DNA of 20,948 nt. It comes from JALYUM01 sp036688685. GTDB taxonomy: Bacteria; Pseudomonadota; Gammaproteobacteria; Burkholderiales; Burkholderiaceae_D. The position numbers and the translations under genes are program-made. Below are positions 14,745-20,948 of this stretch, in pieces; positions within the stretch are counted from its first letter, which is position 1; each line of letters opens with the position of its first letter. The stretch is taken from positions 1 to 20,948 of the forward strand of contig NZ_JAQQPS010000041.1 in assembly GCF_036688685.1 (NCBI RefSeq). Direction: 5' to 3'. The notes beneath the pieces are model-generated. The model was given only the letters and a program-made list of their open reading frames with translations, was not told the origin of the DNA and ran no database searches.

Positions 14745-14774
14745 GGCGAAATGTTATGCACAACATTTCGCCGG
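14743..14774. repeat. Hairpin at the right edge of the RIT element
   Basis: CCGGCGAAATGTT (14743-14755) is perfectly complementary to AACATTTCGCCGG (14762-14774) around the 6-nt loop ATGCAC. It lies between the right inverted repeat and the resumed IS66 gene. It may be the recombination core or attachment site, or DNA picked up from the previous insertion site. Confidence 0.85.
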
Positions 14775-15401
14775 CTTCAACGCCCTGTACGAAGATGGCG
14801 GCATTGACGAAGCGGCATGTTGGGCGCACGCGCGCCGCAAATTCCACGACCTGCACGTGGCGCGACCATCGCCGCTGACGACAGAGGCGCTGCGCCGCAT
14901 CGCCGAACTGTATCTGATCGAGGCCGATATCCGCGGCAAACCACCGGACCAGCGTCGGTCGGTGCGACAGACGCACGCGCGACCGTTGCTCGACGACCTG
15001 GAGCAATGGCTGCGCGCCTCACTTAAAAAGCTCTCGCTGCAAATCCGACACGTCGGCAGCGATCATGTATGCCCTGAACCTGTGGCCGGCACTGCTGCGC
15101 TATTGCGATAACGGCGTCATCGAGATCGACAACTCGGCGGCTGAGCGGGCGCTGCGTGGCATTGCCATCGGCCGGCGCAACTACCTGTTCGCTGGCGCTG
15201 ACAGCGGCGGAGAACGTGCCGCCGCCATCTACTCGTTGATCGGCACGGCCAAGCTAAACGGCGTCGACCCCGAAGCTGGTTGCGCCATGTGCTGGCGCAG
15301 ATCGCCGGCCCCCCGTCAACCGCGTTGACGAGCTACACCCCTGGAATTGCCCCCCAGCAGATCAAGCCTTCTTGAACAACACTGCGCTTCCAGCGGTGTG
15401 A
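14773..15401 (+). pseudogene. IS66 transposase TnpC, 3' fragment
   Basis: Resumes with GFNALYEDGGIDEAACWAHA then RRKFHDLHVARPSPL, exactly following QADAYA of the 5' fragment. A first frameshift near 15037 is needed to pass from LKKLSLQ to KSDTSAAIMYALNLWPALLR. The catalytic Glu region EIDNSAAERALRGIAIGRRN follows. A second shift near 15280 leads to WLRHVLAQIA and a third near 15310 to VNRVDELHPWN. It ends at TGA 15399-15401. The three shifts are separate from the RIT insertion, so this IS was dead in several ways. Confidence 0.85.
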
Positions 15402-15436
15402 TGCCATCTTCAATTAAATCGACACGCAGCTCAAAA

Positions 15437-15457
15437 CGGTGGTGGGGAGACGCTTAC
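15437..15457 (-). repeat. IS66 right terminal end
   Basis: CGGTGGTGGGGAGACGCTTAC ends in CGCTTAC, the complement of GTAAGCG, the typical first bases of IS66-family ends. The matching left end was not found. Confidence 0.55.
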
Positions 15458-15599
15458 GATTGTATCGTAGATTTTCCAAAAGAAATAATAAACGTGCATG
15501 AACCTCACTATGTCAATTCATAAAAGATAGTCCTATTTGATCTATGTCAACACCTCGTGACGCTGATATTGTGAAAATTCAATAACTTAGAGGTGTAGC

Positions 15600-15749
15600 A
15601 TGAAAAAGATAAATCGGATAATCCGTAAGGCGGAAAGAGATGCTGCTGTGGCTGATGCAGTGGCCCGTGCTCTAGCCACCCTGCGACTCCTCCACATGGG
15701 GCGGTTGCAGGTAGAAGAAAACGGGCTGGTAATCGAACTGGGTCGTTGA
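15600..15749 (+). CDS. Tiny hypothetical protein
   Basis: A 49-residue ORF starting ATG 15600, with AGAGGTG about 5 nt upstream. The sequence is MKKINRIIRKAERDAAVADA then VARALATLRLLHMGRLQVEE and NGLVIELGR: a basic helical first part and a short strand-like tail. No family is recognised. The stop TGA abuts the stop of the aldo/keto reductase gene on the other strand in TGATCA. The good ribosome binding site and codon use make it plausible, but its small size leaves doubt. Confidence 0.45.
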   Translation: MKKINRIIRKAERDAAVADAVARALATLRLLHMGRLQVEENGLVIELGR

Positions 15750-16805
15750 TCAGGCCACAGAGCACAGTGGCGCATCAATTTCATCGAACTTACCGCCGGT
15801 GATGAGATCTTTAATACGTGGATCGTCAAGTACCGTGTAAGGATAGCCGCGTGGGATGGCGCTGACCTGGTCGAGACTTGCGACTTGCTCCGGTGACAGG
15901 ACGACATTAGCGGAACTAAGATTGCTTTCAAGCTGGTCCAGCGTGCGAGGGCCAATGATTGGCATCGACCCTTTGGCAGCAACCCATGCGATGGCGATTT
16001 CGCCTGGGGTTACGCCAACTTCGTTGGAAACCGCGATCAAGGTATCGATGATCGCGCTGCGCTGCGGCGTATTTTCAGGCTGAAATCCTGCACCGCCCCA
16101 CGCTTCGTCACGCCGATTTTCAGTGTTTTGATTGCGGTATTTCCCTGTGAGTACACCACCACCCATAGGTGAATAGGCCACCACACCCAGTCCTAAAGCC
16201 TGTGCGGCGGAAATCAAGTCCTGTTCGGTCGCGCGCTGCACCAAGCTGTGTTCTACCTGAATGCCCGCGATCGGCAAGACGCCGCGCAGTTCGGCGATGG
16301 TCGCGGCACGGGCCACGCGCCACGCGGGGAAGTTGGAGAGACCGGCATACAGGATCTTCCCGGCTCGGGCCAAGTCGTCAAAGCCGCGCATGACCTCTTC
16401 CATCGGCGTGACGCCATCATCCACATGCGCCCAAAAGAGATCGATACGATCCGTCTTTAGACGTTTTAGGCTGGCTTCAACGGATGCGACCATTGCCTGG
16501 CGGCTGTTACCTGTTACGAGGAGGCCCGAGTTCGCGTCCGTCTTAACGGCAAATTTAGTCGACAACACAAATTGATCTCTTCGTCCCGTCAGCAAATCGC
16601 CAACAAATTGCTCCGACTGGCCATCCTGGTAGCCATTGGCCGTATCAATGAAGTTGCCGCCTGCGCTTGCATATGCGTCAAAAATCCGGCGCGCTTCTTC
16701 TGGATTCGCCCCGTGCCCACCCCATGCCACACCGAAATTCGCCGTCCCGAGTACGAGCTCTGACACCCGCAGGCCTGTATGCTTGCCAAAAATTTTATAT
16801 CGCAT
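15750..16805 (-). CDS. Aldo/keto reductase
   Basis: A 351-residue NADPH-type oxidoreductase of the TIM-barrel aldo/keto reductase family. AAGGAG lies 7 nt before the ATG at 16805. The catalytic tetrad is Asp54 and Tyr59 (NFIDTANGYQDGQSE), Lys84 (STKFAV) and His127 (LFWAHVDDG). Barrel and cofactor motifs include YAGLSNF, GIQVEHSLVQR, VAYSPMGGGVLTGKY and PIIGPRTLDQLESNL. The layout is closest to the YajO/general-stress Gsp69-like group, which reduces aldehydes and ketones; the substrate is not determined. It is divergent from a TetR gene, with a shared operator between them, so it is probably repressed by that regulator and induced by a reactive carbonyl or xenobiotic (inference). Confidence 0.95.
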   Translation of the reverse strand: MRYKIFGKHTGLRVSELVLGTANFGVAWGGHGANPEEARRIFDAYASAGGNFIDTANGYQDGQSEQFVGDLLTGRRDQFVLSTKFAVKTDANSGLLVTGNSRQAMVASVEASLKRLKTDRIDLFWAHVDDGVTPMEEVMRGFDDLARAGKILYAGLSNFPAWRVARAATIAELRGVLPIAGIQVEHSLVQRATEQDLISAAQALGLGVVAYSPMGGGVLTGKYRNQNTENRRDEAWGGAGFQPENTPQRSAIIDTLIAVSNEVGVTPGEIAIAWVAAKGSMPIIGPRTLDQLESNLSSANVVLSPEQVASLDQVSAIPRGYPYTVLDDPRIKDLITGGKFDEIDAPLCSVA

Positions 16806-16818
16806 GTATCGCTCCTTG

Positions 16819-16848
16819 TTGTCATCCTTAGTGCAGCGGAGCTACAAT
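16819..16848 (+). promoter_or_regulatory. Promoter of the TetR gene
   Basis: TTGTCA (16819-16824) and TACAAT (16843-16848), with an 18-bp spacer, each match the sigma-70 consensus at five of six positions. The expected start point near 16855 falls in the first operator half, which would allow self-repression. Confidence 0.6.
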
Positions 16849-16852
16849 AAAA

Positions 16853-16887
16853 GGATCAGTGATCCATATGATGTGGATCACTGATCC
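16853..16887. promoter_or_regulatory. Nested palindromic operator between TetR and aldo/keto reductase genes
   Basis: GGATCAGTGATCC (16853-16865) and GGATCACTGATCC (16875-16887) form a perfect 13-bp inverted repeat around a 9-bp spacer. Each arm is itself a palindrome of GGATC-A/T-GATCC type. The arrangement allows either one dimer over the whole site or two dimers on the arms. It overlaps the start region of the TetR promoter and the spacer of the reductase promoter. Confidence 0.9.
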
Positions 16888-16896
16888 GATTGTCAA
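16868..16896 (-). promoter_or_regulatory. Promoter of the aldo/keto reductase gene
   Basis: On the minus strand TTGACA (16896-16891) is followed after 17 bp by CATCAT (16873-16868), a weak -10 box. The spacer contains one full operator arm, so bound repressor would block polymerase. The -35 box overlaps the leader of the divergent gene. Confidence 0.5.
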
Positions 16897-16905
16897 GGGA
16901 GATTT

Positions 16906-17484
16906 ATGCGGTCTGATGCAAAAGAAAATTATCAACACCTCCTCGTGACGGCGCGCGCCGTCGTCGCGGAAGAAGGCGCGAACGCGTCGATGCGCGATAT
17001 TGCTCGTAAGGCCGGGGTGGGTCCGGCGACTCTATTTCGGCACTTTCCCACGCGTGACTCCCTGCTCGATGCGTTGTTGAGAAATTCTCTCGAAGAACTG
17101 ACGGAAAAGGCCAACACAGAGGAGAGCGAATCGTCTGCTGATGACGCGCTGGTTGCTTGGCTACGCGAAGCAGTGGCCTTTGTTCGGATTTATAGCGGTG
17201 TGGTCAATTTGATGGCCACTGCACTTGCCGACACCACCTCAGCACTACACACATCATGTGCCAACCTTCGCAGTGCTGGCACGCGCCTCTTGACGCGCGC
17301 GCAGGAGGTGGGAACGGCGGACCGGAGCATGACAGGCAACGATATGTTCGCTTTGATCGGGGCGCTTGGCTGGATCGGGGATCAAGCCGCGTACTCCGCT
17401 CGCAGCGACTACTTGTTTAATGTGATCGCTAGCGCGATGCTGATAGATCGTCCAAACCGCGCGTTGGAAACCCGCACCAGCTGA
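16906..17484 (+). CDS. TetR/AcrR-family transcriptional regulator
   Basis: A 192-residue protein with AAGGGAGA before the ATG at 16906. The N-terminal DNA-binding domain (about residues 8-55) reads ARAVVAEEGANASMRDIARK, then AGVGPATLFRHFPTRDSLLD, the typical TetR helix-turn-helix ending in the LFRHFP-R-LL signature. The C-terminal ~130 residues should form the ligand-binding dimer domain (SetR/SbtR-like in size); its ligand is unknown. It is divergent from the aldo/keto reductase and shares a nested palindrome with it, the standard arrangement of a local repressor. Confidence 0.93.
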   Translation: MRSDAKENYQHLLVTARAVVAEEGANASMRDIARKAGVGPATLFRHFPTRDSLLDALLRNSLEELTEKANTEESESSADDALVAWLREAVAFVRIYSGVVNLMATALADTTSALHTSCANLRSAGTRLLTRAQEVGTADRSMTGNDMFALIGALGWIGDQAAYSARSDYLFNVIASAMLIDRPNRALETRTS

Positions 17485-17511
17485 ACCTATCGTCAGAGCC
17501 ATGCAAAGTTA

Positions 17512-17545
17512 AACGACCGCTTCGGGTCGAGAGCAGGCCTTTGGC
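17512..17545. repeat. Palindromic intergenic repeat, left half only (copy E)
   Basis: AACGACCGCTTCGGGTCGAG then AGCAGGCCTTTGGC resembles the left arm of the repeat at 20320. The right arm is missing; the next 150 bp (to about 17700) contain no gene and no clear structure. Confidence 0.45.
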
Positions 17546-17709
17546 GATGCCCATCGGTCCACCGTGGCGCTGCCGGGTGACCGTGGCATGCTCATAAAAT
17601 TGCTAGGAAACCGCAGCGGCCGGCGATACCAGCTGAGGCCGGCACTAACATGCCAAAACACGCATCAGGGGACGAAGTTGTCGCCGAAATTACTCAATAA
17701 ACTATTTAG

Positions 17710-17733
17710 AAAAATGTCTCAAATAATTTGACA
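17710..17733 (-). terminator. Weak terminator behind the chemoreceptor gene
   Basis: On the minus strand TGTCAAAT and ATTTGAGACA form a short stem with a small bulge (17715-17733) followed by five T (17714-17710). It lies about 20 bp after the stop of the chemoreceptor gene. The stem is AT-rich, so termination may be inefficient. Confidence 0.4.
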
Positions 17734-17754
17734 CTTTCCGTACTGGCGCCCCAT

Positions 17755-19473
17755 CTAGAACTGTTCCCAGTCGTCATTGGCCAGCGCCGTCACTGCCGGC
17801 CGCGTTGTCAACTTCGGTACCCGACGCGGCGCGGCGCCAAGCTGTTGGGTCGACGCCGGGCGGTTCAGTGGTTCGATCTGCGCCTCGTTGCTATCGAGCG
17901 TAAACGTACTGACGACACTGGCCAGGACGCTGGCCTGCTGCTCAAGCGAGGCCGCCGCCGCTGCCGCTTCCTCCACCAACGCCGCGTTTTGCTGAGTCAC
18001 CTGGTCCATCTGGGAAACTGCGATATTGATCTGGTCTATACCGCTGCTCTGCTCCCGCGTGGATTGGCTGATGTCGCCCATTATATCGCTCACGTGCTGG
18101 ATGCTTGCGACGATCTCGCCCATCGTTACACCCGCATGCGCCACCAACCGGCTTCCAGTGGCTACTTGGGCCACCGAGTCATTGATCAAGGTCTTGATTT
18201 CCTTGGCTGCGGCGGCCGAACGCTGTGCCAGATTGCGCACTTCCGAGGCGACTACGGCAAATCCTCGCCCCTGTTCGCCTGCCCGGGCCGCTTCGACGGC
18301 GGCATTCAGGGCAAGGATATTAGTCTGAAACGCAATGCCGTCAATCACGCCGATGATATCGACGATTTTGTTGGATGACGCGTTGATCGAATTCATGGTC
18401 TCGACTACTTGGTTGACGACTACTCCGCCCCTGACGGCGATGGACGAGGCCAACATTGCCCGCTGGCTGGCCTGCTCCGCGTTTTCCGTATTTTGCTTAA
18501 CCGTGGACGTCATTTCTTCCATCGAGGCGGCGGTCTCTTCCAGCGAACTGGCTTGTTCCTCGGTGCGCGACGACAAGTCGAAATTGCCGTTGGAAATCTG
18601 CGCTGAGGCTGTCGCGATGGTGTCCGTTCCGCTACGCACTTCGCTAACGATTTTGACCAGGCTCTGATTCATGGCGTGCAGCGCCCGCAGCAATTGCCCG
18701 GTCTCGTCGGCGGTTGTGGCCACGATATGGCTGGTCAGGTCGCCGGCGGCGACCGTTTGCGCGATCCGGACCGCCTTGTTGATCGGAACGCTGATGCTAC
18801 GCGAAATCAATATCGCACACGACACAGCAACGAGGGTGGAGAGCACGGCCGAAATCAGCATATTGCGTTTGGCCGCAGCCGACGCTTCGGCACTGGCTGT
18901 TACATTGACCTTGGCGATGTCGTCATTAAGCCGCTGCACCTTGTCGAGCGCCGCCTCGGCCTTCAGGAAATAGGCACGCGAGGCGGCATAGTCGCGGTAG
19001 TAAGCAACAAACAGCGTCTTTTGCACCTGCTCGTCGCTGTTACGCGCCATCGACGTCATGCTAACAGCGACTTTTGCCTCAGCATTTTTCCAGCCATCCC
19101 AGTCAACCAAGAACTGCTTCCAAAGCCCCTCTTCCTCGACCGTCTGGGGCAGCGGTTCGTATAATTTCCACCCCTTATCGATGCTTGCCCAGCCTTTGGC
19201 GCGCAAGCGCAGCGCTTCGTCGAAACGGCCAGCCGTCAGGTAATCATTTTCGGCGATCGCCGCCGTCAGGTCGGCCGCCGTCACCGCTGTCTGGCCTTCG
19301 CTGATACCAAGCAGCCCTTGGATCGAAGGCAAGCGTACCTTGCCCACCTCGTCGACCGCAGCACTCATCCGAACTATTCCGGCATAGCCACTGAATCCGA
19401 CGATCGCCAGTGCCAGGACCATAATAGCCATTAAGATCGCGAGTTTCCACTTAATAAGCAGGTTTCCAAACAT
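17755..19473 (-). CDS. Methyl-accepting chemotaxis protein
   Basis: A 572-residue inner-membrane chemoreceptor. ATG 19473 (MFGNLLIKWKLAI) is chosen over the ORF start at 19524 because the first membrane helix follows at once (residues 10-33). A four-helix-bundle-type periplasmic domain (about 34-202) carries no recognised ligand motif. TM2 is at about 204-224, followed by a HAMP domain (ISVPINKAVRIAQTVAAGDL). The signalling hairpin tip is DGIAFQTNILALNAAVEAAR then AGEQGRGFAVVASEVR (378-413), binding CheA/CheW. Methylation-type helices flank it. The chain ends in NDDWEQF, an xWxxF pentapeptide of the kind that tethers CheR/CheB in high-abundance receptors. Confidence 0.96.
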   Translation of the reverse strand: MFGNLLIKWKLAILMAIMVLALAIVGFSGYAGIVRMSAAVDEVGKVRLPSIQGLLGISEGQTAVTAADLTAAIAENDYLTAGRFDEALRLRAKGWASIDKGWKLYEPLPQTVEEEGLWKQFLVDWDGWKNAEAKVAVSMTSMARNSDEQVQKTLFVAYYRDYAASRAYFLKAEAALDKVQRLNDDIAKVNVTASAEASAAAKRNMLISAVLSTLVAVSCAILISRSISVPINKAVRIAQTVAAGDLTSHIVATTADETGQLLRALHAMNQSLVKIVSEVRSGTDTIATASAQISNGNFDLSSRTEEQASSLEETAASMEEMTSTVKQNTENAEQASQRAMLASSIAVRGGVVVNQVVETMNSINASSNKIVDIIGVIDGIAFQTNILALNAAVEAARAGEQGRGFAVVASEVRNLAQRSAAAAKEIKTLINDSVAQVATGSRLVAHAGVTMGEIVASIQHVSDIMGDISQSTREQSSGIDQINIAVSQMDQVTQQNAALVEEAAAAAASLEQQASVLASVVSTFTLDSNEAQIEPLNRPASTQQLGAAPRRVPKLTTRPAVTALANDDWEQF

Positions 19474-19838
19474 GTTATTCCAGTCATGAATTTGAGGGTA
19501 CGGCTCACTAAAATGAGCATGCATTTACGACATTTAGTCCGCGATTGTGAATTCTTCAATATTGGCATTGTTTTAAGTGCAATATTTAGTACTATTTGAC
19601 ATAAGGATTATACATTTTTTAAAATTAACCCTTCAACTTAAAAAATTTTTATTGTTTTTGTTGTTTTCACGTCTTTGCATCTCTTTGTTTTGTTTATTAG
19701 TAAAGACATTACTACCATACGCGTTTCTTTTTTTAATATTTAAAATTTTAATAAATCTGAAGAGCGGACATGCGTAATAGTTGATAAAAGGCTATAAAAG
19801 TAAATATTACATTTCAATATTTACAAGGCACGACTAGC
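19474..19838. other. AT-rich gap upstream of the chemoreceptor gene
   Basis: About 365 bp without a credible gene. From 19560 to 19800 the sequence is strikingly AT-rich with T-runs and A-runs, unlike the GC-rich surroundings. It must contain the chemoreceptor promoter; no flagellar sigma-28 site (TAAA-15-GCCGATAA) was recognised. A 66-codon frame here (19577-19777) is low-complexity hydrophobic and probably not a gene. Confidence 0.5.
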
Positions 19839-19904
19839 TTGTTAGCACGACAAGGACATCTTGGGGACAACCTTGAAAACAATGCACGGCACCAACGCAA
19901 CGAC

Positions 19905-20075
19905 ATGCGGACGCTCGCCCTTTTAAAAGCGATTGCTGGAGAACTTGTTTATGCCGATCCAACTGCGAAAGCTCGAATCCACAACCATTTAGACCATCTG
20001 CTGTTACTTCACGGCGATGATGAGAATTTCTGCAATGAAATCAAAGAGGCGATGAAGGCGACTAGCGCAGCGTGA
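19905..20075 (+). CDS. Small hypothetical protein
   Basis: Fifty-six residues from ATG 19905; an in-frame TTG at 19839 with AAGG upstream would give 78 residues. The sequence MRTLALLKAIAGELVYADPT then AKARIHNHLDHLLLLHGDDE and NFCNEIKEAMKATSAA is helical and acidic. No family is recognised. No strong Shine-Dalgarno site precedes the ATG. The end overlaps by 14 bp with a small minus-strand ORF, tail to tail. Confidence 0.45.
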   Translation: MRTLALLKAIAGELVYADPTAKARIHNHLDHLLLLHGDDENFCNEIKEAMKATSAA

Positions 20076-20193
20076 TCATATGCTCGACTCGAGCCCTCAT
20101 AGATCGCAGCTGGGCATCATAACTTTTGCACAGCTTCTCATTGTCCCGCCGCAGCGCCGCGAGCTGATTCACGACTGCCTTGACGTTGCGCAT
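20062..20193 (-). CDS. Tiny coiled-coil-like hypothetical protein
   Basis: Forty-three residues from ATG 20193, with GAGG 5 nt upstream. The frame is open to 20292, but the good ribosome binding site supports the inner start. The sequence MRNVKAVVNQLAALRRDNEK then LCKSYDAQLRSMRARVEHMI is heptad-like and basic. The function is unknown. It is possibly spurious given its size and its tail overlap with the plus-strand ORF. Confidence 0.35.
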   Translation of the reverse strand: MRNVKAVVNQLAALRRDNEKLCKSYDAQLRSMRARVEHMITLR

Positions 20194-20319
20194 GCGTACC
20201 TCAGAATAAAAGACCGCTAACACATTGCTGTCGCGGCGAAAAGCAGCGTCGTATAATTGTATGAAACCAATTATTGAGAACTGCATAAACAATCTTAGGT
20301 AGCACTATGACACCTAGTC

Positions 20320-20390
20320 GCGAACGGCTGCTTTGGGTCGAAACCGGCCTGACAACGACAGGCCGATTTCGGCAAAAAGCGGCCGTTCGC
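20320..20390. repeat. Palindromic intergenic repeat, compact full copy (F)
   Basis: The 71-bp unit is almost one complete hairpin. The outer arms GCGAACGGCTGCTTT and AAAAGCGGCCGTTCGC pair at 14 of 15 positions. The inner arms CGAAACCGGCCTG and CAGGCCGATTTCG pair at 12 of 13. The loop is ACAACGA. This is the best-preserved copy and defines the family seen at 81, 592, 6531, 7095 and 17512. Confidence 0.85.
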
Positions 20391-20450
20391 TTCACTCTGA
20401 CGGTGTAATGCTAATGAAGAATGAACACAGGCTCGAAACTGAAAGCATGC

Positions 20451-20948
20451 ATGATCGAACAATTTGATGGTTTCAGCTGGCACGATAATGCGATCCACGG
20501 GTTTCGTATTGCCGAAGGACCAGATGGATGCGGCGGTCAACTGACGCTTGACATTGATTTCATCGTTCAGTGGCTTCCGCCCTCTGCTGACGAAAGTGCT
20601 TTCGCATTTGTCCTTGCCCCAGCCGATCTAGTGTTTCATGAAGTAACAGATTTGGTTTTCTCAATCGATTACGCATCTTGCTCAGCATCACTACAGCCAA
20701 TGATGATTCATGAGATTCGTCGAGAAGTATTTACTTATCCAAATGGTCAATTCGCCTTTTCCTGGAGGATTGACATCAACTGGCCGCGTAACAGCTTTAT
20801 CTCCTTTCACTCGCCGCTCATGTCACAAACGTTGAGAGGGCATTCTATTAGTTCAGGGGCGCAATATCTAACTGTAGCGACTCGTGGGATCATGTACCCA
20901 TCCGCAGTTGGCCACTCTTCAAGGCCAGGCACGTTTTGCGTACACTGC
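20451..20948 (+). CDS. Unrecognised soluble protein, 3' truncated by window edge
   Basis: The frame is open from ATG 20421 or, more likely, ATG 20451 (GAAAG 5 nt upstream) to the last base: 166 codons without a stop. It begins MIEQFDGFSWHDNAIHGFRI. Then come LTLDIDFIVQWLPP, FAFVLAPADLVFHEVTDLVF and FSWRIDINWPRNSFISFHSP. The order FSWHDN-IHG, LDIDFI-W and LAPA-LVFHEV recurs in small orphan proteins I have a vague memory of, often near polymorphic-toxin or accessory loci, but I cannot name the family. Predicted mainly beta-strand, cytoplasmic, no signal peptide. It starts about 60 bp after the compact palindromic repeat. Confidence 0.65.
   Translation, partial: MIEQFDGFSWHDNAIHGFRIAEGPDGCGGQLTLDIDFIVQWLPPSADESAFAFVLAPADLVFHEVTDLVFSIDYASCSASLQPMMIHEIRREVFTYPNGQFAFSWRIDINWPRNSFISFHSPLMSQTLRGHSISSGAQYLTVATRGIMYPSAVGHSSRPGTFCVHC

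Larger units (their letters stand above)
11354..14774 (+). mobile_element. Recombinase-in-trio (RIT) element
   Basis: Three tyrosine recombinase genes in one direction, overlapping by 10 and 8 bp, fill the space between perfect 33-bp inverted repeats (11358-11390 and 14712-14744). No other gene is carried. This is the definition of RIT elements. The host gene is an IS66 tnpC, which rejoins exactly in reading order. The joints read CGCTGG (11354-11359) on the left and CGCCGG (14769-14774) on the right, so the outer limits are placed at these near-identical hexamers, and a hairpin at 14743-14774 lies inside the right edge. Confidence 0.9.
11049..15457 (+). mobile_element. IS66-family remnant split by a RIT element
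   Basis: The tnpC-type transposase is recognisable in two parts, before 11360 and after 14772, in the same orientation and in order. The right end of the IS is seen as GGTGGGGAGACGCTTAC ending at 15457; CGCTTAC is the reverse of the GTAAGCG that starts IS66-family ends. The left end and the tnpA/tnpB genes are missing. Several frameshifts outside the insertion show it was decaying independently. Confidence 0.85.

Noticed and set aside
17728..19304. Several plus-strand ORFs opposite the chemoreceptor gene
   Set aside because: They are mirror frames of a clearly coding, conserved MCP.
19577..19777. Hydrophobic 66-codon ORF resembling a membrane peptide
   Set aside because: It is composed of T- and A-rich low-complexity DNA, with no ribosome binding site; the hydrophobicity follows from the T-rich codons.

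Overview
The window looks like accessory chromosomal DNA from a betaproteobacterium, most likely near Oxalobacteraceae/Burkholderiales. This is an inference from protein style: a chemoreceptor ending in a DDWEQF-type tail, a DUF2239/GIY-YIG/MarR operon, IS3/IS5/IS66 elements, and a family of GC-rich palindromic repeats built on GGGTCGAAACCGGCC. No rRNA, tRNA or CRISPR array was seen.

Left part (1-7.7 kb). A small DUF4844-like gene (208-573) sits between two copies of the palindromic repeat. An IS5-type remnant follows, cut by a decayed IS3-family element (960-2188) with recognisable terminal inverted repeats. Next come an operon (2.3-3.8 kb) of a DUF2239 protein, a GIY-YIG-fold protein and a MarR-like regulator, behind a promoter built from two copies of a 23-bp direct repeat; an alpha/beta hydrolase; a small lipoprotein plus a class-C beta-lactamase-fold lipoprotein; and two small orphan genes, one of which reads through a terminator-like hairpin.

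Middle part (7.7-15.5 kb). A patatin-like lipoprotein on the minus strand has been cut off from its own Shine-Dalgarno site by an intact IS3-family element (9457-10709, 3-bp target duplication ATC). Then comes the most interesting object. An IS66 tnpC pseudogene is split by a complete recombinase-in-trio (RIT) element of about 3.4 kb. It carries three overlapping tyrosine recombinase genes between perfect 33-bp inverted repeats, each made of two direct 11-bp motifs, with an extra 13-bp-stem hairpin at the right edge. The middle recombinase has lost a catalytic arginine (HxxR to HxxL).

Right part (15.5-20.9 kb). A tiny ORF abuts the stop of an aldo/keto reductase gene. That gene is divergent from a TetR regulator, and a nested palindromic operator lies between them. 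Then come a methyl-accepting chemotaxis protein (minus strand), an AT-rich gap, two very small ORFs, the cleanest copy of the palindromic repeat (20320-20390), and an unrecognised gene running off the right edge.

The window is mainly a patchwork of insertion sequences in different states of decay among small independent operons. The clear functional couplings are the DUF2239/GIY-YIG/MarR operon, the TetR/aldo-keto reductase pair, the lipoprotein/serine hydrolase pair, and the three recombinases of the RIT element.
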